NCBI RefSeq assembly: GCF_052088025.1
Contig: NZ_JBQCYD010000065.1
Span: 1 to 9,059, forward strand
Reading direction: 5' to 3'
DNA from: Anaeromonas sp052088025
Lineage (GTDB): Bacteria; Bacillota; Clostridia; Tissierellales; SIT17
DNA length: 9,059 nucleotides
Positions 6,199 through 9,059 of this stretch are shown piece by piece (within the stretch, counting starts at the first letter, position 1; each line of letters starts with the position of its first letter). The translations under genes and the position numbers were made by a program. The notes under the pieces were generated by a model. The model saw only the letters and a program-made list of their open reading frames with translations, made no database searches and was not told where the DNA came from.

Positions 6199-6404
6199 TA
6201 ATCTAATTTTTCATCTATACTTGATAGTATAGGATCTATTAAGTCTAAACTACATTTGTGATCCTGATTAAAGTGTTTACAATTTTCACAACTAATAATT
6301 GTTTCACCCATAGATTTTACTTCTGATCTTAAGGATTCATTTTCTTCAAAGTTATATTCACTACATCTTTCAGCTACATTTTTTAATTGATCTTTATTTA
6401 CCAA
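6198..6404 (-). CDS. Small cysteine-motif protein, function unknown
   Basis: I do not recognise a named family for this 68-residue, acidic, soluble protein. A helical, Glu-rich N-terminal half (1-35) precedes a CENCKHF motif. Cysteines 39, 42 and 51 with His44 and His49 (C-x2-C-x-H-x4-H-x-C) look like a small metal-binding knuckle; a further Cys is at 14. There is no signal peptide or membrane segment. It is very likely a real gene: the TTG start at 6404 has a perfect AGGAGG seven bases upstream, and a terminator begins at its stop codon. It sits between a Yip1-type membrane-protein gene and tsaD. Zinc or Fe-S binding is inferred from the spacing only. Confidence 0.75.
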   Translation of the reverse strand: MVNKDQLKNVAERCSEYNFEENESLRSEVKSMGETIISCENCKHFNQDHKCSLDLIDPILSSIDEKLD

Positions 6405-6416
6405 ATTATCTCCTCC

Positions 6417-6447
6417 TAAATAGTTATACCATTAGTATAGCTATTTA
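6417..6447 (-). other. Intercistronic hairpin before the small cysteine-motif gene
   Basis: Arms TAAATAGTTATAC (6417-6429) and GTATAGCTATTTA (6435-6447) pair over 13 positions with one A/C-type mismatch and a five-base loop. On the minus strand the hairpin begins at the stop codon of the Yip1-type gene and ends directly against the AGGAGG of the next gene. There is no U-tract, so it is not a terminator. It could stabilise or process the mRNA or limit access to the ribosome binding site. Confidence 0.55.
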
Positions 6448-7164
6448 GAATAAATTTATTCCTCCACTTAAAACAACAGTAAGACCAGCATAAAGTACTA
6501 TCCAAATTATCCATGGAATCAACACTGGAGTTATAGCTCTTTTATAAGATATCTCAAATATATACCTTGTACCAATAAATGATAATACCAAATACCATAT
6601 TATAAAAATATCTAAACTTAAAGCTAGACCAAAAAACACTGTTCCTTCAATTGACTCTGGTAGAAGCATAGCTAAATTAAAATCAAAAAAATCAAGACTT
6701 GTAAATCTCACTATAATTTTTGATATAAGAGTAGCTATTGCTACAGGAATATATGAATAAGTTGTTACAAGTAATCCTTCTCTTGTATCACCATCTCCAC
6801 CAACCAAAACAGAAAGCCCTGTTATCATAAAAGCTTTAAAGGATATTATTATTAGCGGGATTATAGTAGTGAAAAAAATAGCCATATATTTATATAAATC
6901 TAACTGACTTCCACTTGGTACTTCTTGTCCACTTTCTTTAGCACTTTCTATAGTATTATTTATAAATTCAGGAGAACTTATATCTATAAATGAAGCTAAA
7001 AATGAAAGTAATATTATTATTGAAATAGATAACTTCAAATTTGGATGAAATTTTAAACTTTTAAATAATTCTACAGGATTTGTAAATACATCTTTGATTT
7101 TTTCTTTTATAGTAAGTTCCCGCACATCACTATAATCTATAAATTCTTCATCATTGTTTTTCAC
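6445..7164 (-). CDS. Yip1-family integral membrane protein
   Basis: The 239-residue protein has a charged cytoplasmic N-terminus followed by the family-type entry FTNPVELFKSLKFHPN (27-42). About five membrane segments follow (roughly 44-60, 93-121, 130-152, 174-199 and 209-233). A hydrophilic loop (62-90) separates the first two. This layout fits the bacterial Yip1/YIPF domain group; their biochemical role in bacteria is not established. The start is GTG at 7164, with AAGGAG about 11 bases upstream overlapping the rimI stop. The short 15-base gap suggests cotranscription with tsaE-tsaB-rimI. It is not part of the usual t6A operon, so a functional link is unproven. Confidence 0.8.
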   Translation of the reverse strand: MKNNDEEFIDYSDVRELTIKEKIKDVFTNPVELFKSLKFHPNLKLSISIIILLSFLASFIDISSPEFINNTIESAKESGQEVPSGSQLDLYKYMAIFFTTIIPLIIISFKAFMITGLSVLVGGDGDTREGLLVTTYSYIPVAIATLISKIIVRFTSLDFFDFNLAMLLPESIEGTVFFGLALSLDIFIIWYLVLSFIGTRYIFEISYKRAITPVLIPWIIWIVLYAGLTVVLSGGINLF

Positions 7165-7179
7165 TTAAACACTCACTCC

Positions 7180-7626
7180 TTATATCTCTTTCCACATGAT
7201 GATTGCATCTTCCTTTGTATCAGCATAATAGCCTGGTCTAGTCCCTATTTCTACGAATCTATTGTTTTTATATAACTTTATAGCAGGATAATTAGATTTT
7301 CTTACTTCAAGTGTCATGTGATTGATTATCAGTTCATTACAAATATTTATTAAACCATCAATAATCATTTGACCTATTCCCATATTTCTAAATCCAGTAG
7401 CTACAGCAACATTTGTAATATGTGCTTCATCTAAGATTAGCCACATACCACCATAAGCTACTACCTTTTCATCTACTTGCGCTATTATGTATCTGGCAAG
7501 TTTATTTTCTTTTACTTCTTGTATAAAGGACTCTTTTGACCAAGGAGTAGAAAATGATACCTTTTCCACCTCTAATACATCATCTATATCATCTACATTC
7601 ATCTCTCTTATAATTATATCATTCAT
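7180..7626 (-). CDS. rimI: GNAT N-acetyltransferase RimI
   Basis: RimI acetylates protein N-termini using acetyl-CoA; in E. coli the substrate is ribosomal protein S18. The 148 residues match the family: IREMNVDDIDDVLEVEKVSF at the N-terminus, then STPWSKESF (26-34). The substrate-strand run HITNVAV (69-75) is present, as is the acetyl-CoA loop RNMGIGQ (80-86), with LEVRKSNYPAIKLYKN (106-121) and PGYYADTKEDAIIM at the C-terminus. Three ATGs compete: 7650, 7647 and 7626. I prefer 7626 because the protein then begins as in homologues and overlaps tsaB by only 8 bases. No strong ribosome binding site decides it, so translational coupling to tsaB is likely. The rimI-tsaB-tsaE linkage is standard in Firmicutes. 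Confidence 0.92.
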   Translation of the reverse strand: MNDIIIREMNVDDIDDVLEVEKVSFSTPWSKESFIQEVKENKLARYIIAQVDEKVVAYGGMWLILDEAHITNVAVATGFRNMGIGQMIIDGLINICNELIINHMTLEVRKSNYPAIKLYKNNRFVEIGTRPGYYADTKEDAIIMWKEI

Positions 7627-8332
7627 TTTTTTTATTAATCTTTTCATCATATTGTCTTTCAGCTTGGGACTTTCTTAAGTATTCTGGAAGTAAATCTTTA
7701 TAATCTATGCTTTCATTATTGTTAAACTTAATAAGTGCAAGCTCTGCTACAGAAGATGCCCTTGGCATTTGACCTGCCTTAGTTGAAAAGATTACTCTTT
7801 CACCTAATTCTTCCTTTAACATATCTTCATACTTTTCTTTCACATCACCATTTATAATTATTTTTTCATCTCTTTTTTTAAGTAAATCTATCAAATCCTT
7901 GATATTTAAAACATCTTGCTCCATTTCCACAATAAACTTAGAATCTACCCATTTGTATATTCCACAATATACTCTATCACGTCTAGCATCTAACATAGGA
8001 ACTATTATACCATCAGCAAAGGGTATGTTAAAGGCAAGAGCGTCCATAGTTGGTATAGCTATTGTTTTCTTCTTATGAGCATGTGCCATAGCTTTTATGC
8101 TTGCTATGCCTATTCTAAGGCCTGTAAATGATCCAGGACCTACTGCAGCTGCATATATGTCTATATCTTTAGGCTGTAGTCCTAAATTATCCATGAGGCT
8201 AGCTACACTTGGCATCAACTTTACAGAATGAGTCATATTGTCATTTATTATATGTTCACCAAGTAAACTATCATCATCCATTACAGCACAAGTTGCAACC
8301 CTAGTTGAACTTTCTATTGCAAGTATTTTCAT
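7619..8332 (-). CDS. tsaB: t6A biosynthesis protein TsaB
   Basis: TsaB (YeaZ) is the inactive-ASKHA partner that dimerises with TsaD and supports t6A37 formation. The 237 residues show MKILAIESST at the N-terminus, the GPGSFTGLRIG signature (65-75), the IPTMDALA helix (93-100) and MLDARRDRVYCG (113-124). The C-terminal half (about 125-237) is poorly conserved, as usual. The ATG at 8332 shares the ATGA overlap with the tsaE stop. Ribosome binding sequences (AGAGGAGG, and a closer GAGGA) lie inside the last codons of tsaE, showing tight coupling. It overlaps rimI at its 3' end. Confidence 0.96.
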   Translation of the reverse strand: MKILAIESSTRVATCAVMDDDSLLGEHIINDNMTHSVKLMPSVASLMDNLGLQPKDIDIYAAAVGPGSFTGLRIGIASIKAMAHAHKKKTIAIPTMDALAFNIPFADGIIVPMLDARRDRVYCGIYKWVDSKFIVEMEQDVLNIKDLIDLLKKRDEKIIINGDVKEKYEDMLKEELGERVIFSTKAGQMPRASSVAELALIKFNNNESIDYKDLLPEYLRKSQAERQYDEKINKKNE

Positions 8333-8784
8333 ATCTTCCTCAGCTCCTCCTCTAAATATTTATATCTTTCACCTATTAATTTTATATTAAATTTCCTACT
8401 ATTTGCGTCTATTGTTTCTATATATATTTCTATTCTTTGATCTGGAAGTATTTCACCTATATTTGATGCCCATTCAATTATACTTACAGATTCAGAATAA
8501 ATATATTCTTCATATCCTATATCATACATTTCATCTATATCTGCTATCCTATATACATCAAAATGATTTACATGAAGTCTTCCATCATATTCATTTACTA
8601 TGGTAAATGTAGGACTTGTTACATATTCTTCTACTTCAAGCCCTCTTGCAATAGATTTAGTTAAGGTGGTTTTTCCTGCCCCTAAATCTCCATCTAAACA
8701 AATTACATCACCTGAATTTAATAATTTTCCTATTTTTTCACCTAATTTTTCTGTTTCTCTTGTATCTATTGTAATTATTTCCAC
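8329..8784 (-). CDS. tsaE: tRNA t6A biosynthesis ATPase TsaE
   Basis: TsaE (YjeE) is a P-loop ATPase that binds TsaB-TsaD and drives the catalytic cycle of t6A synthesis. The 151 residues show Walker A GDLGAGKTT (32-40), the SPTFTIVNEY segment (57-66) acting as a switch region, HFDVYRI (74-80) with the conserved Asp, and IEWA (103-106) in the Walker-B-like region. The start is GTG at 8784 with AAAGGG about ten bases upstream, a modest site. It is the first gene of the tsaE-tsaB-rimI unit, with a promoter directly upstream and a four-base stop/start overlap with tsaB. In many Firmicutes thiL precedes it; here it is ribU, closed off by its own terminator. Confidence 0.96.
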   Translation of the reverse strand: MEIITIDTRETEKLGEKIGKLLNSGDVICLDGDLGAGKTTLTKSIARGLEVEEYVTSPTFTIVNEYDGRLHVNHFDVYRIADIDEMYDIGYEEYIYSESVSIIEWASNIGEILPDQRIEIYIETIDANSRKFNIKLIGERYKYLEEELRKI

Positions 8785-8822
8785 TATATTTCAACCCTTT
8801 TCCTTACTTAGTCTTACTATGT

Positions 8823-8851
8823 ATTATATAGTTATTAATCATTATATACAA
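8823..8851 (-). promoter_or_regulatory. Promoter of the tsaE-tsaB-rimI operon
   Basis: On the minus strand TTGTAT (8846-8851) and a perfect TATAAT (8823-8828) are 17 bases apart. Transcription would start near 8816, about 32 bases before the tsaE GTG. The -35 abuts the end of the ribU terminator, so this is a compact terminator-promoter junction. Confidence 0.6.
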
Positions 8852-8882
8852 GAAAAAACCAAAGCATACAGCTTTGGTTTTA
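8852..8882 (-). terminator. Terminator of ribU
   Basis: An 11-bp perfect stem (AAAACCAAAGC 8855-8865 with GCTTTGGTTTT 8871-8881) has a five-base loop. On the minus strand it is followed by a T-run (complement of 8853-8858). It lies about seven bases beyond the ribU stop codon. Confidence 0.88.
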
Positions 8883-8888
8883 GATTTT

Positions 8889-9059
8889 TTATTTATGCAG
8901 AATTGGTGATATTCTTTTATATAATGGTATAGTTATAGCTGAAATCAATATACCCTTTACTATATTAAAAGGCGTAATTGCAAATATAACTAGAGATTTT
9001 ACATCCACAACATACTTATTAAGAACTGCTCCCATTTCTACAAAACTATCAATTGGTAA
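8889..9059 (-). CDS. ribU: Riboflavin ECF transporter S component RibU, C-terminal part
   Basis: This is a 3' fragment of 56 codons plus TAA that continues past the right edge of the window. It reads LPIDSFVEMGAVLNKYVVDV, then a hydrophobic segment beginning SLVIFAITPFNIVKGILI, and ends YKRISPILHK. The ITPFN-(I/L)-KG run followed by YKRxSP is characteristic of the last membrane helix and tail of RibU-type substrate-binding subunits of energy-coupling factor transporters, which import riboflavin with the shared EcfA/A'/T module. The start, and any FMN riboswitch upstream, lie outside the window. A terminator follows directly. Another ECF S subunit is possible but less likely. Confidence 0.78.
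   Translation of the reverse strand, partial: LPIDSFVEMGAVLNKYVVDVKSLVIFAITPFNIVKGILISAITIPLYKRISPILHK

Noticed and set aside
7719..7736. TTGTTAA-like Rex half-site inside tsaB
   Set aside because: The second half does not match, and it lies within coding sequence far from any promoter.
8403..8932. Plus-strand open frames over tsaE and the ribU terminator
   Set aside because: They are antisense to well-identified genes, with no ribosome binding site or recognisable protein.

Overview
The window is very AT-rich and reads as a chromosomal piece of a low-GC Gram-positive anaerobe, in the Clostridia/Tissierellia direction. The grounds are codon and base composition, strong AGGAGG-type ribosome binding sites, frequent TTG/GTG starts, a Rex redox repressor next to a CBS-PAS-sigma54 activator, and a Firmicutes-type gene neighbourhood (tsaE-tsaB-rimI-tsaD facing a YdiF-type ABC-F gene, with rex beyond it). 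The exact genus cannot be read from the sequence.

Layout, left to right. Bases 26-51 look like the outer end of an IS3/IS150-family insertion sequence whose body would lie to the left of the window. Next, on the minus strand, come a CBS-CBS-PAS-AAA+-Fis sigma54-dependent activator (74-1819) and upstream of it rex (1861-2490); the two are probably cotranscribed across a hairpin. A divergent intergenic region (2491-2705) holds a good rex promoter with a candidate Rex operator over its -10, and a weaker promoter for the ABC-F gene on the plus strand (2706-4613). The ABC-F gene ends in a terminator whose loop contains its stop codon.

Bases 4629-4866 hold no credible gene. They contain a dense cluster of DnaA boxes: four match TTATNCACA and three more are one base off, all within 126 bp, including a head-to-tail TTATCCACA pair. 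This is the main discovery of the window. It sits between the ABC-F gene and tsaD, which as I recall is the same position as one of the DnaA-box clusters outside oriC in Bacillus subtilis (gcp-ydiF). It is therefore more likely a DnaA-titration or regulatory cluster than an origin.

From 4867 to the right edge everything is on the minus strand, listed here in transcription order. The 3' end of a riboflavin ECF-transporter gene (ribU) ends in its own terminator. A good promoter then drives tsaE-tsaB-rimI, followed by a Yip1-type membrane protein and a small cysteine-motif protein that ends in a terminator. tsaD follows with its own possible promoter, then a TM2-domain protein, and a terminator that borders the DnaA-box cluster. 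TsaB, TsaD and TsaE together carry out the transfer step of tRNA t6A37 modification; RimI is the usual GNAT acetyltransferase companion. The Yip1 and small cysteine-motif genes are the additions relative to the textbook operon.
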